NCBI RefSeq assembly: GCF_022829295.1
Contig: NZ_JAKSYH010000209.1
Location: forward strand, 62,001 to 126,000
Length of the DNA: 64,000 nucleotides
Origin: Methylobacterium sp. J-088
GTDB lineage: Bacteria > Pseudomonadota > Alphaproteobacteria > Rhizobiales > Beijerinckiaceae
Reading direction: 5' to 3'
In this document: positions 37,461 through 46,493 of the stretch, piece by piece
How the letters are laid out: each line of letters begins with the position of its first letter
Numbering within the stretch: the first letter of the stretch is position 1
Program-made: the position numbers and the translations under genes
The notes under the pieces: model-generated
The model's input: only the letters and a program-made list of their open reading frames with translations
Told to the model about the DNA's origin: nothing
Database searches by the model: none

Positions 37461-38897
37461 CTAGATCTCCTCGTCGGCGTAGCGCGACGGCGCCCGCCCG
37501 CGGCCGCCGGGTGCTCTGCGCGGTGCTCCCGCGCTGATCCCTGCCACCAGATCGGCGATGTGACGCAGCGTCTCGACGGACAGCGCCTTCTCGCCCTCGC
37601 CGCGGCCCTGCGGGATCAGCGCCTTGGCAAAGCCGAGTTTCTGGGCCTCCTTCAACCGGGAGCCGGCCTGGGCCACCGGCCGGATCGCCCCCGACAGGCC
37701 GATCTCGCCGAAATACACCGTCTCTGACGGCAGCACGGCCCCGGACAGCGACGAGACCAGGGCTGCCGCCACCGCGAGGTCGGCCGCCGGCTCGGTGATG
37801 CGCAGGCCGCCGGCGACATTCAGATAAACGTCGTGCGTGCCGAGCCGGATGCCGCCATGGGCCTCCAGCACGGCCAGGACCATCGACAGCCGGTTCGGGT
37901 CCCAGCCCACCACGGCGCGCCGCGGCATGCCGAGCGAGGAGGGGGCGACCAGGGCCTGGATCTCCACCAGCAGCGGCCGCGTGCCCTCCATCCCGGCAAA
38001 GACCGCGGTGCCCGCCGCCTGATGGTCGCGCCCCGCCAGGAACAGGGCCGAGGGGTTCGGCACCTCGGCGAGTCCCGCATCGGTCATCTCGAACACGCCG
38101 ATCTCGTCGGTCGGTCCGAACCGGTTCTTCACCGCGCGCAGGATGCGGAAATGGTGGCCCTGGTCACCCTCGAACGAGGCGACCGCGTCGACCATATGCT
38201 CCACCACCCGGGGGCCGGCGATCTGCCCGTCCTTGGTGACGTGCCCCACGAGAATCACCGCCGTGCCGGTGGTCTTGGCGAAGCGGATCAGCGCTTGGGC
38301 GGACGAGCGCACCTGCGTGACCGTGCCGGGGGCCGATTCCACCGTCTCGGTCCACATGGTCTGGATCGAGTCGATGATCGCCAAAGCCGGCGGCCGGCCC
38401 TGGCTCAGGGTCTCGACGATGTCCTCCACATTGGTCTCGGCGGCGAGGTCCACCGGGCGGGAACTCAGCCCCAGCCGTTCGGCCCGCAGACGCACCTGCC
38501 CCACCGCCTCCTCGCCCGAGATGTAGGCGACCCGTTCACCCGTCCCCGCCATGGCCGCGGAGGCCTGCATCAGCAGGGTCGACTTGCCGATGCCGGGATC
38601 GCCGCCGAGCAGGATCACCGAGCCGCGCACGAAGCCGCCGCCGGTCACCCGATCGAGCTCGCCGATCCCCGAGGGGATGCGGGGCGCCTCCTTGGCCTCG
38701 CCGGTCAGGCCCTCCAGCGGGAACACCCGGCCGCGGTTGCGCGACGGTCGGGTCGCGGCCGGACCCGACTGGCCGGGGGCGGCGGGCGCCTCCTCGACGA
38801 TCGTGTTCCAGCCGTTGCAAGCCTCGCAGCGCCCGCGCCAGCGATTGTAGACCGCCCCGCAGGACTGACACACGAAGGTCTGGTGGATCTTGGCCAT
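37461..38897 (-). CDS. radA: DNA repair protein RadA (Sms)
   Basis: A 478-residue RecA-like ATPase that drives branch migration in recombinational repair. The C4 zinc finger uses Cys10, Cys13, Cys24 and Cys27 (CQSCGAVYNRWRGRCEAC). The Walker A motif is GGDPGIGKST near residue 92, the RadA-specific KNRFG motif is in VKNRFGPTDEIG near 250, and a Lon-protease-like domain forms the C-terminus. ATG 38897 begins exactly at the family start. It is downstream of nothing obvious. The alanine racemase gene lies immediately upstream on the same strand, 46 bases away, so the two may be cotranscribed. Confidence 0.96.
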   Translation of the reverse strand: MAKIHQTFVCQSCGAVYNRWRGRCEACNGWNTIVEEAPAAPGQSGPAATRPSRNRGRVFPLEGLTGEAKEAPRIPSGIGELDRVTGGGFVRGSVILLGGDPGIGKSTLLMQASAAMAGTGERVAYISGEEAVGQVRLRAERLGLSSRPVDLAAETNVEDIVETLSQGRPPALAIIDSIQTMWTETVESAPGTVTQVRSSAQALIRFAKTTGTAVILVGHVTKDGQIAGPRVVEHMVDAVASFEGDQGHHFRILRAVKNRFGPTDEIGVFEMTDAGLAEVPNPSALFLAGRDHQAAGTAVFAGMEGTRPLLVEIQALVAPSSLGMPRRAVVGWDPNRLSMVLAVLEAHGGIRLGTHDVYLNVAGGLRITEPAADLAVAAALVSSLSGAVLPSETVYFGEIGLSGAIRPVAQAGSRLKEAQKLGFAKALIPQGRGEGEKALSVETLRHIADLVAGISAGAPRRAPGGRGRAPSRYADEEI

Positions 38898-38943
38898 GCG
38901 GGTCCGAGCGCCGGGCAACCGGCGGTCCAGGAGGTGAATCGGC

Positions 38944-40038
38944 TCAGTCTACATAGGTTCGAACATAACGAGAACCCAGACCGGTCAGGATCTCGTAGCC
39001 GATCGTGCCGGCGGAGCGGCCGACCGCGTCGATATCGAGGCTGTCGCCGATCAACACGGCTCCGGCGCCGCGCTTCGCGGCGGGGGCCTCGGTGACGTCG
39101 AGAATAATCAGGTCCATCGAGACCAGGCCGAGGATCGGGCAGGGAATTCCGCCGACCAGCGCCTGCCCGCGCCCGCTGATCGCCCGCGGAAACCCGTCGG
39201 CATAGCCGAGCGAGAGCGTGGCGAGCCGGCTCGGCCGGGGCGCGGTCCAGCGGCCGTTATAGCCCGCGGTTGCACCCGTCTCGACGTCGCGAACCTGCGC
39301 GATCAGCGCCTCCAGCCGCACCACCGGGCGCATCGGGTTCGCGGATCCCGGCGTCGGATTGCCGCCGAACAGGGCGTAGCCCGGCCGCAGGAGGTCATGG
39401 TGGGCACCATCGAGGAAGACCCCCGACGAATTCGCCAGGGAAGCCCGGATCCCGGGATAGGCCGCCCGGACGCGGGCGAAATCGGCGATCTGCCGGGCGT
39501 TGACCAGATCCTCCGGCTTCTCGGCGCTGACGAAGTGACTGAGAATCAGATCGATCCCGGCCGCGGCGATCCGCGTATCACCCGCGAGATCGAGCGCGTC
39601 CGGAACGGGCAGGCCCAGCCGGTTCATGCCGGTATCGACGTGGAGCGCCGCGGGCAGGCGTCCGGCCGAGAGGGCTGCCCATTCCGTCAGCTCCTCGACG
39701 CTGCCCAGCACGGGGCGCAGCCCGTGCGCCGCAAAGGCCGCGGCGGCACCCGGCGGCAGGCCGTTCAGGATGTAGATCTCCGCCTCCGGCAGGGCGGCGC
39801 GGGCCGCGATCCCTTCGGACAGGTGCGCAACGAAGAAGGTCCGGCATTCAGCCGTCCACAGGGTCGGCCCGACACGGCCGATCCCGCAGCCATAGGCGTC
39901 CGCCTTCACCACGGCGGCGCAGGCGGATCCCGGGCCGCGGGCAGCGAGCGAACGCCAGTTCGCCGCGATCGCCCCGAGGTCGATCGTCAGCCGGGCGCCG
40001 TGTGCGCCGATCTCCGTCGCTGGTCTGGCCTCGGCCAC
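38944..40038 (-). CDS. alr: Alanine racemase
   Basis: A 364-residue PLP enzyme interconverting L- and D-alanine for peptidoglycan. The PLP lysine is Lys45 in VVKADAYGCG. ALHVDTGMNRLGL, LANSSGVFL, LRPGYALFGGNP and the region GATAGYNGRW, which carries the second catalytic residue (Tyr), are present, as is LVSMDLIILDVT. The start is GTG 40038, with GGAGA eight bases upstream, rather than the long open frame reaching 40290. It lies upstream of radA on the same strand and divergent from the CvpA-family gene. Two other cell-wall genes (L,D-transpeptidases) are in the window but not linked. Confidence 0.93.
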   Translation of the reverse strand: MAEARPATEIGAHGARLTIDLGAIAANWRSLAARGPGSACAAVVKADAYGCGIGRVGPTLWTAECRTFFVAHLSEGIAARAALPEAEIYILNGLPPGAAAAFAAHGLRPVLGSVEELTEWAALSAGRLPAALHVDTGMNRLGLPVPDALDLAGDTRIAAAGIDLILSHFVSAEKPEDLVNARQIADFARVRAAYPGIRASLANSSGVFLDGAHHDLLRPGYALFGGNPTPGSANPMRPVVRLEALIAQVRDVETGATAGYNGRWTAPRPSRLATLSLGYADGFPRAISGRGQALVGGIPCPILGLVSMDLIILDVTEAPAAKRGAGAVLIGDSLDIDAVGRSAGTIGYEILTGLGSRYVRTYVD

Positions 40039-40316
40039 GCAGACCGTCTCCTTCAGTCGCCACCGGGTTTCCGGAAGCACAAGCCGGACCCATAGCACCG
40101 GGGCGGGTTCTGCGTGGAGCCGAGCCACCTGTGGGCAGGCTTGCATGCAGGATTGGGCAAGGCCGAAGCCCCCCGCTGATGCATGGACGGCACAGGCCCC
40201 GGATGAGACGGGTGCGCCAGGGTGACGGCCGAGGCCGGGCTTGGTATAAATCCACCGCGGTCCGGGGAAGCCGCACGGCCGACGCGGCATCCCCTCGGGT
40301 CCCTAGAAGCTTAACG

Positions 40317-40925
40317 ATGCCGTTTACCGTCCTGGATCTCGTCGTGCTCGGCATTGTCGCGGTTTCCGCGCTGCTGGCGGCCGTGCGCGGCGTCACGCGC
40401 GAGGTGCTGGCGATCGTCGCCTGGGTGGCGGCGGCCGCGGTCGCCTGGACGCTCTATCCCATGCTGCTTCCCACCGTGAAGCAGCACGTGAGCAGCGACA
40501 CGGTGGCGCTGGTCGCCTCGATCGCGGCGATCTTCCTCGGCACGCTGATCGTGGTCTCGCTCATCACGGTGAAGATTTCCGACGTGGTGCTCGACTCGCG
40601 CATCGGCGCGGTCGATCGCTCGCTCGGCTTCCTGTTCGGGGCGGCCCGCGGCTTCCTGATCTGCGTGATCGGCTGGGTGTTCCTGTCCTGGCTGGTCCAG
40701 GGCAAGGTGCCGGACTGGGCCGCGCAGGCGCGTTCGCGCCCGATGCTGGAAAAGTCGGGCGACGCCCTGGTGGCGCAGCTGCCCGAGAATCCCGAGGGCT
40801 TCCTGAAGCAGTTCAAGAAGCCCAAGGCCGTCACGCCGCAGAACGAGGCGGCCGACGCCCCCGCCGAGACCGATCCGGCGCCTCAGCGCCGCACCGAGAC
40901 CGCGCCGACCCCGACGCGACGCTGA
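40317..40925 (+). CDS. CvpA family membrane protein
   Basis: A 202-residue inner-membrane protein of the CvpA (colicin V production) family. Four membrane helices span about 5-25, 30-50, 63-85 and 100-125, with the family motif RGVTREVLAIVAWV after the first and GAVDRSLGFLFGAARGFL before the last. A polar, Pro-rich C-terminal tail follows. As in E. coli it lies directly upstream of purF, an arrangement seen in many proteobacteria. Its role is probably in envelope maintenance; the biochemical function is not settled. Confidence 0.92.
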   Translation: MPFTVLDLVVLGIVAVSALLAAVRGVTREVLAIVAWVAAAAVAWTLYPMLLPTVKQHVSSDTVALVASIAAIFLGTLIVVSLITVKISDVVLDSRIGAVDRSLGFLFGAARGFLICVIGWVFLSWLVQGKVPDWAAQARSRPMLEKSGDALVAQLPENPEGFLKQFKKPKAVTPQNEAADAPAETDPAPQRRTETAPTPTRR

Positions 40926-41041
40926 TCTGCGGTATTCGCCGTAGGCCGCTCCTCGTCGAACGCCTAGATAGCGGGTCCGGTCGCATACGGATTGCATCCG
41001 CGACGACCGGCGCGCCGGCCCGTCGCCGCCGGGACCTGTGA

Positions 41042-42541
41042 GTGATCGACAGCAGCATGTCACACGCCGCCCATTCCCAGGCCGCCTCGCCCCAGGCCGA
41101 CTTCGATCTCGATGGCGACACACTTCGCGAGGAATGCGGCGTCTTCGGCATCTTCGGGCACCCGGAGGCCTCGGCCATCGTGGCGCTCGGGCTGCATGCC
41201 CTGCAGCACCGGGGCCAGGAGGCGGCCGGCATCGTCTCCTTCGACGGCTCGGTGTTCCATTCCGAGCGGCGCCCCGGCCTTGTGGGCGATTCCTTCTCGG
41301 ACGGCGAGACCATCGCCCGCTTGAAGGGCCGCGCCGCCATCGGCCACGTGCGCTACTCGACCACCGGCGGGACGATCCTGCGCAACGTGCAGCCGCTCTT
41401 CGCGGAACTCGCCAGCGGCGGCCTCGCAGTCGCCCATAACGGCAATCTGACCAACGCCCTGTCGATCCGCCGCGATCTCGTGCGCGACGGCGCGATCACG
41501 CAGTCGACCTCCGATACCGAGGTGATCCTGCACCTTGCGGCCCGCTCGCGGAAGCCGCGGATCATCGAGCGCTTCATCGACGCCCTGCAGGCGATCGAGG
41601 GCGCCTACGCGATCGTGGCACTGACCAACAAGAAGCTGATCGGCGCCCGCGACCCGATGGGCATCCGCCCACTGGTGCTGGGCGAACTCGACGGCCGTTA
41701 CATGCTGGCCTCCGAGACCTGCGCGCTCGACATCATCGGCGCCCGGTTCGTGCGCGACATCGAGAACGGCGAGATCGTGGTGATCTCCGAGGAGGGGGTC
41801 GAGTCGATCCGCTTCGCCGACGCCGTGCCAATGCGGCCTTGCATCTTCGAGTACATCTACTTCGCCCGGCCGGATTCCGTGGTGAACGGCAAGAGCGTCT
41901 ACGAGGTGCGCAAGGCGATTGGCCGGGAACTCGCCCGCGAGGCTTCGGTCCCCGCGGATGTCGTGGTGCCGGTTCCCGATTCCGGCGTGCCGGCGGCTCT
42001 GGGCTTCGCGCAGGAGACCGGCCTTCCCTTCGAGATGGGGATCATCCGCAACCACTATGTCGGCCGGACCTTCATCCAGCCGACCCAGTCGGTGCGCGAA
42101 CTCGGCGTGCGGATGAAGCACTCGGCCAACCGCGCGGCGATCGAGGGCAAGAGCATCGTGCTGGTGGACGACAGCCTCGTGCGCGGCACCACCTCGGTGA
42201 AGATCGTCCGGATGATGCGCGAGGCCGGCGCCGCGGAGGTGCATTTCCGAATCGCTTCGCCCCCGATCACGTACCCGGATTTCTACGGGATCGACACGCC
42301 CGAGCGCGAGAAGCTCCTCGCCGCGACCCACGATCTTGAGGCCATGCGTAAGTATATCGGCGCCGATTCGCTGGCCTTCCTGTCGATCCCCGGCCTCTAC
42401 CGGGCGATGGGCGAGGAGGTGCGCAACGCGGCCTGCCCGCAATACACCGACCATTGCTTCACGGGCGAGTACCCGACTGGCCTAACCGACCTCTCCATCG
42501 CCGGCCCGAAGCGCTTCGCCATGCTCGCCGAGGCGGACTGA
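41042..42541 (+). CDS. purF: Amidophosphoribosyltransferase
   Basis: A 499-residue enzyme of the first step of purine synthesis, making phosphoribosylamine from PRPP and glutamine. The glutaminase domain starts at the Cys of EECGVFGIFGH (about residue 33), exposed after removal of a propeptide. GHVRYSTTGG and AHNGNLTN follow. The PRPP loop is VLVDDSLVRGTTS. The propeptide and the C-terminal cysteines (AACPQYTDHCFTGEYPT) resemble the Fe-S-containing Bacillus-type enzyme. The start is GTG 41042 or ATG 41057. It follows the CvpA gene by 116 bases. Confidence 0.95.
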   Translation: MIDSSMSHAAHSQAASPQADFDLDGDTLREECGVFGIFGHPEASAIVALGLHALQHRGQEAAGIVSFDGSVFHSERRPGLVGDSFSDGETIARLKGRAAIGHVRYSTTGGTILRNVQPLFAELASGGLAVAHNGNLTNALSIRRDLVRDGAITQSTSDTEVILHLAARSRKPRIIERFIDALQAIEGAYAIVALTNKKLIGARDPMGIRPLVLGELDGRYMLASETCALDIIGARFVRDIENGEIVVISEEGVESIRFADAVPMRPCIFEYIYFARPDSVVNGKSVYEVRKAIGRELAREASVPADVVVPVPDSGVPAALGFAQETGLPFEMGIIRNHYVGRTFIQPTQSVRELGVRMKHSANRAAIEGKSIVLVDDSLVRGTTSVKIVRMMREAGAAEVHFRIASPPITYPDFYGIDTPEREKLLAATHDLEAMRKYIGADSLAFLSIPGLYRAMGEEVRNAACPQYTDHCFTGEYPTGLTDLSIAGPKRFAMLAEAD

Positions 42542-42542
42542 C

Positions 42543-42642
42543 AGTCGGGGTTTCCAAAGGGCGGAACCCCGAGATCGGGCTTCGCCCAAACCCAGCAGAG
42601 CTCTGCCCTGCACCCGCAAAAGGTCGAAGACCTTTTGAAACC
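42543..42642. repeat. Dispersed palindromic repeat, copy 2 (inverted)
   Basis: Read on the minus strand this begins GGTTTCAAAAGGTC and continues through TTTTGCGGGTGCAGGGCAGAG, matching the head of the copies at 33822 and 47334. Its hairpin is CAAAAGGTC/GACCTTTTG, a compensated change from CGAAAGGTC/GACCTTTCG at 47.3 kb. It starts two bases after the purF stop and may act as its terminator. Confidence 0.75.
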
Positions 42643-42684
42643 GGTCCCTCGACCCTTCGGGTGGGAATGCGCTAGGTCCTGCGC

Positions 42685-43434
42685 ATGGCTGAGTCTCAGA
42701 GACCTCTGGAAGGCCGCGTTGCGGTCGTCACCGGCGCATCCCGCGGTATCGGGCGAGCCGCCGCCCTGGCGCTCGCCGGGGCTGGCGCGCACGTCGTCGC
42801 GGTGGCCCGCACCGTCGGCGCCCTGGAGGAACTGGACGACGCGATCCGCGCGGCGGGCTCCAGCGCCACGCTGGTCCCCTTCGACCTCACTGATTACGAG
42901 GCGATCGACCGCCTCGGCGCCGCGATCAACGAGCGCTGGAAGCGGCTCGACATCCTGATCGCCAATGCCGGCATCCTCGGCGCGCTCATGCCGATCGGCC
43001 ACATCACCCCGAAGATCTGGGGGCAGGTGATGGACGTGAACGTCACTGCCAATTGGCGCCTGATCCGCTCGCTAGACCCGCTGCTGCGCATGTCGGAGGC
43101 CGGGCGGGCGATCTTCGTCTCCTCGGGGGCGGCCTCCAAGTGCCGGCCCTACTGGGGGCCATACTCGGTCTCCAAGGCGGCGCTCGAAGCCCTGGTGCGC
43201 ACTTACGCCGCCGAGAACGAGAGCACAGCCATCCGCGCGATGCTCGTCAATCCGGGCCCCCTGCGCACGGGGATGCGCCGCTCGGCCATGCCCGGCGAGG
43301 ATCCCGAGACACTGCGGACACCCGAGGACCTCGCGCCCCATTTCGTGCGCTTCGCCAGCCCGGATTGGGCCGAGACCGGCGCACTCTACGATTTCCCCAC
43401 CGACCGGGTGATGCGGTTCCGCGCACCCGCGTAG
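42685..43434 (+). CDS. Short-chain dehydrogenase/reductase
   Basis: A 249-residue SDR. The cofactor loop TGASRGIG is at about 16-23, NAG in IANAGILGA at about 93, and the catalytic Ser (FVSSGAAS) and Tyr-x3-Lys (YSVSK) near 150-166 are intact. The basic residue pattern is unclear, so NAD or NADP preference cannot be told. The C-terminus (DFPTDRVMRF) is unlike the fatty-acid reductase FabG. It follows a repeat after purF and precedes the DHFR-like gene by 63 bases, so these may be cotranscribed. The substrate is unknown. Confidence 0.9.
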   Translation: MAESQRPLEGRVAVVTGASRGIGRAAALALAGAGAHVVAVARTVGALEELDDAIRAAGSSATLVPFDLTDYEAIDRLGAAINERWKRLDILIANAGILGALMPIGHITPKIWGQVMDVNVTANWRLIRSLDPLLRMSEAGRAIFVSSGAASKCRPYWGPYSVSKAALEALVRTYAAENESTAIRAMLVNPGPLRTGMRRSAMPGEDPETLRTPEDLAPHFVRFASPDWAETGALYDFPTDRVMRFRAPA

Positions 43435-43497
43435 AGGGGTCCGGGGCCCGCGGCTCCGGCGAGTGGCGGGCAGAGTCCGCTGGGTTTGGGATTTGCG

Positions 43498-43965
43498 ATG
43501 ATCGACGTCCGCTGCATCTGTGCGATCGGCCTGCGCGGCCAGCTCGGCCTCAACGGCCACCTGCCCTGGGAGGGCAACACCGATCCGCTCTTCGTGGAGG
43601 ACGTAATGCGCTTCTTTGCGCTGACCATGGGCCACGTGCTGATCGCCGGGCCGAAGACCGTGGCTTCGGTCCCCGAATTCGCCTTCAAGGACCGCACCAT
43701 CGACGTGATCCGCAGCCACGAGGACCCCGAGCAGGTCCTCAAGCGCTATCCGGGCCGGCGGATCTTCGTGGGCGGCGGGATCGCGGTGTGGAACGTCTAC
43801 GCCCAGTACATCCAGAACTGGGATATCACGCGCCTGCCCTATGACGGCGAGGCGGATCGCTGGTTCGATCCGGCCTGGCTGGTGGGCGGGGCGCTGCGGG
43901 CGGGTTGGGGGCACCTTCACGCGGGCCGGCGCGTTGGCGCACGCGTCGCGTTTGCGGAGACCCCG
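43498..43965 (+). CDS. Dihydrofolate-reductase-like domain, fused in frame to the next gene
   Basis: About 125 residues of DHFR-like sequence: ICAIGLRGQLGLNGHLPW (substrate and NADPH loop), VLIAGPKTVASV, IFVGGGIAVWNVYAQY and ITRLPYDGEADRWF. No stop follows. The frame runs through a 31-residue Gly/Arg/Ala-rich linker straight into the YbdK-like ligase, giving one 528-residue reading frame to 45084. The ligase has its own ribosome site and start. A one-base shift in the linker would instead end this protein at the TGA of an ATGA overlap (43967-43969), the usual coupled arrangement. Hence it is either a real fusion or an indel. Enzyme activity is unproven; key DHFR acidic residues are hard to place. 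Confidence 0.7.
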
Positions 43966-45084
43966 ATGAGTGCCCACAGCTACCGGTTCGGCATCGAGGA
44001 GGAATACTTCCTCGCCGATGCCGAGACCCGCGGCACGCCGCGCGGCGACCTGGAGGCCTTCCACGCGCGGGTGAAGGCGGACCTGCCCGAGACCGGGCGC
44101 GAGTTGGTCGCCGCCCAGGTCGAACTCTGCACGCCGCCGCTCACCGACGCGGCTGCCGCCCGGGACAACCTCGGCGGTCAGCGGGGGCAACTCGCCGGGA
44201 TCGCGGCGGCGAACGGCCTGCGGCTCCTCGCCTGCGGCACCCATCCCCTGGCGCATTGGTCGCGCCAGACCGCCACCGATGGGGAGCGCTACCAGGGTAT
44301 CCTGTCGGATGTCGGCATCGCGGCCCGGCGGGCGCTGATCTGCGGCATGCATGTCCACGTCGAGGTGGCGGACCCGGAGGCCCGCGTCGACCTGATGAAC
44401 CGGCTGCTCCCGTTCCAGCCGCTGCTGCTCGCGCTCTCGGCCTCCTCGCCATTCTGGCAGGGTGAGGCGACGGGCTTGCGGGCCTACCGGCTCAGCGTGT
44501 TCGGCGAATTGCCCCGCACCGGCCTGCCCGAACTCTTTGTCGATGCCGCCGCCCATGCGCGGTTCGTGGATATCATGACCCGCTCGGGCGCCATCGCGGA
44601 TGCCAGTTTTCTCTGGTGGTCCCTGCGGCCGTCGATCAAGTTTCCGACCCTGGAGCTACGCATCGCCGATGCGTGCACGCGGCTCGACGATTCGCTGTGC
44701 ATCGCCGCCCTGTTCCGCTGCCTCGTGCGCCTGTGCGTGCGCCGGCCGGACCTTCATTCCGGGCTCGATAGCGTCTCGCGGGCCTTGGCCTCGGAAAACC
44801 TCTGGCGTGCCCAGCACAGCGGCGTGCAGGCGACGCTGATCGACGAGACGCGGGGCGAGGCCGTGCCGTTCGCCGAGGCGCTGGAGGCCGTTCTCGCCCT
44901 GGTGGAGGAGGATGCCGAGGCCCTCGGCTGCGTCACCGATGTCGCCCGTGCCCGGGCGATCGTCGCGGAGGGGACGAGCGCGGACGGCCAGATCGCTGCC
45001 TACGAGGCGTCCCTCACGGCGGGACAGGATGAGCGCGCCGCGTTGGCCGCGGCGGTGGACTGGATCACCGACGCGGTTTGCTAG
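43966..45084 (+). CDS. YbdK-type carboxylate-amine ligase (glutamate-cysteine ligase 2 family)
   Basis: A 372-residue ATP-dependent ligase, the same length as E. coli YbdK, which has weak glutamate-cysteine ligase activity. Signatures: YRFGIEEEYFLAD at the start, ELVAAQVELCTPPL, CGTHPLAHW, GMHVHVEVADPE and the C-terminal PTLELRIADACTRLDDS. ATG 43966 has GGAGA five bases upstream. The same frame is open upstream into the DHFR-like domain. The reaction could be glutathione-related or modify another amino acid. No second glutathione gene is adjacent. Confidence 0.88.
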   Translation: MSAHSYRFGIEEEYFLADAETRGTPRGDLEAFHARVKADLPETGRELVAAQVELCTPPLTDAAAARDNLGGQRGQLAGIAAANGLRLLACGTHPLAHWSRQTATDGERYQGILSDVGIAARRALICGMHVHVEVADPEARVDLMNRLLPFQPLLLALSASSPFWQGEATGLRAYRLSVFGELPRTGLPELFVDAAAHARFVDIMTRSGAIADASFLWWSLRPSIKFPTLELRIADACTRLDDSLCIAALFRCLVRLCVRRPDLHSGLDSVSRALASENLWRAQHSGVQATLIDETRGEAVPFAEALEAVLALVEEDAEALGCVTDVARARAIVAEGTSADGQIAAYEASLTAGQDERAALAAAVDWITDAVC

Positions 45085-45101
45085 GGGGCTTGCGGAGCCC
45101 C
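45085..45101. terminator. Hairpin between convergent ybdK-like gene and der
   Basis: GGGGCT and AGCCCC form a perfect 6-bp stem with a 5-base loop directly after the stop of the ligase gene; CCGGG/CCCGG lies next to it. Both fall in the 36-base gap before the der stop. Confidence 0.45.
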
Positions 45102-45120
45102 GGGTCGCCTGGAAGCCCGG

Positions 45121-46467
45121 TTACCCCTTGTCGAACGGGTTCTGGGAAGTCCTGAGCGACAGGCGGATCGGCGTGCCCGGCAGCTCGAACGCCTCGCGCA
45201 GGCCGTTCACGAGGTAACGGGTGTAGGATTTCGGCAGCGCATTCAGCTGGTTGCCGAACAGCGCGAAATGCGGCGGCCGGCTCTTCACCTGGGTCGCGTA
45301 GCGGATCTTGATCCGCCGGCCCGAGACCGCCGGAGGCGGGTTGCGCGAGGTCGCCTCGCTCAGCCAGTCGTTGATGCGCGAGGTCGAGATCCGCTTGTCC
45401 CAGACCTCGGCGGCATCCACCACCGCCTGCATCAGCTTATCGATCCCGTCGCCGGCCAGCCCGGAGAGCGGTACCACCGAGACGCCGCGCACCTGCGGCA
45501 GCAGCCGTGTGCAATCCTCGCGCAACTGCTTGAGCAGGCCCGGCTGGTCGGCCACCAGATCCCACTTGTTGAGGCCGATCACCACGGCCCGGCCCTCGCT
45601 CTCGACGAGATCGACGATGGTGAGATCCTGCTTCTCGAACGGGATCGTGGCATCGAGCAGCACCACCACCACCTCGGCGAAGCGCACGGCACGCAACCCG
45701 TCCGAGACCGCGAGCTTTTCGAGTTTGTCGTCGATCCGGGCGCGGCGGCGCATCCCGGCCGTGTCGTGCAGCTTGATCCGCCGCCCGCGCCACTCCCAGT
45801 CCAGTGAGATGGAATCGCGGGTGATGCCGGCCTCGGGGCCCACGAGCAGCCGCTCCTCGCCGAGCATGTGGTTGATCAGCGTGGACTTGCCGGCATTGGG
45901 GCGGCCCACGATGGCGACCTTCAGGGACCGGCCGCCGGGGGCGTCCTCGTCCTCCTCGTCGTCATCGCGCTTGGGCAGGGCACCCGTGAGCGCCTCGTGC
46001 AGTTCGCCCAGCCCCTCGCCATGCTCGGCCGAGAACGGGATCGGGTCGCCGAGCCCGAGGGTGAAGGCCTCGTAGGCCCCGGCGAGACCGGTGCCGCCCT
46101 CGGCCTTGTTGGCAATCAGGATCACCGGGCAGCCGGAGCGCCGCACCAGTTCGGCGAAGGGCTGGTCGGCCGGAAGCACGCCGGCACGGGCGTCGATCAC
46201 GAACAGCACCACGTCGGCGGCCAGGATCGCCGCCTCGGTCTGCATCCGCATCCGGCCCGTGAGGGTCTTCTCGTCCGCCTCCTCGAGGCCAGCGGTGTCG
46301 ATCACCCGGAACTGGAGGCCGCCGAAGGTGACGTCGCCCTCACGCCGGTCGCGGGTCACACCCGGGCGGTCGTCGACCAGCGCGAGCTTCTTGCCCACGA
46401 GGCGGTTGAACAGGGTCGACTTGCCGACGTTCGGCCTCCCGACGATCGCGACGGTCGGCATATCCAT
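45121..46467 (-). CDS. der: Ribosome biogenesis GTPase Der (EngA)
   Basis: A 448-residue essential GTPase of 50S subunit assembly with two tandem G domains. Domain 1 has GRPNVGKST near residue 9, DTAGLEE and NKAE. Domain 2 has GRPNAGKST near 190, DTAGMRRR and NKWD. A KH-like C-terminal domain (IKIRYATQVKSRPPHFALF) follows. The acidic DDDEEDEDAP linker lies between the G domains. ATG 46467 or the ATG two codons later may be used. It lies 26 bases after the YfgM-like gene on the same strand, a common arrangement (yfgM, bamB, der in E. coli). Confidence 0.97.
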   Translation of the reverse strand: MDMPTVAIVGRPNVGKSTLFNRLVGKKLALVDDRPGVTRDRREGDVTFGGLQFRVIDTAGLEEADEKTLTGRMRMQTEAAILAADVVLFVIDARAGVLPADQPFAELVRRSGCPVILIANKAEGGTGLAGAYEAFTLGLGDPIPFSAEHGEGLGELHEALTGALPKRDDDEEDEDAPGGRSLKVAIVGRPNAGKSTLINHMLGEERLLVGPEAGITRDSISLDWEWRGRRIKLHDTAGMRRRARIDDKLEKLAVSDGLRAVRFAEVVVVLLDATIPFEKQDLTIVDLVESEGRAVVIGLNKWDLVADQPGLLKQLREDCTRLLPQVRGVSVVPLSGLAGDGIDKLMQAVVDAAEVWDKRISTSRINDWLSEATSRNPPPAVSGRRIKIRYATQVKSRPPHFALFGNQLNALPKSYTRYLVNGLREAFELPGTPIRLSLRTSQNPFDKG

Positions 46468-46493
46468 GATAGGTCTCGAAAAGTTCGAAGAAA

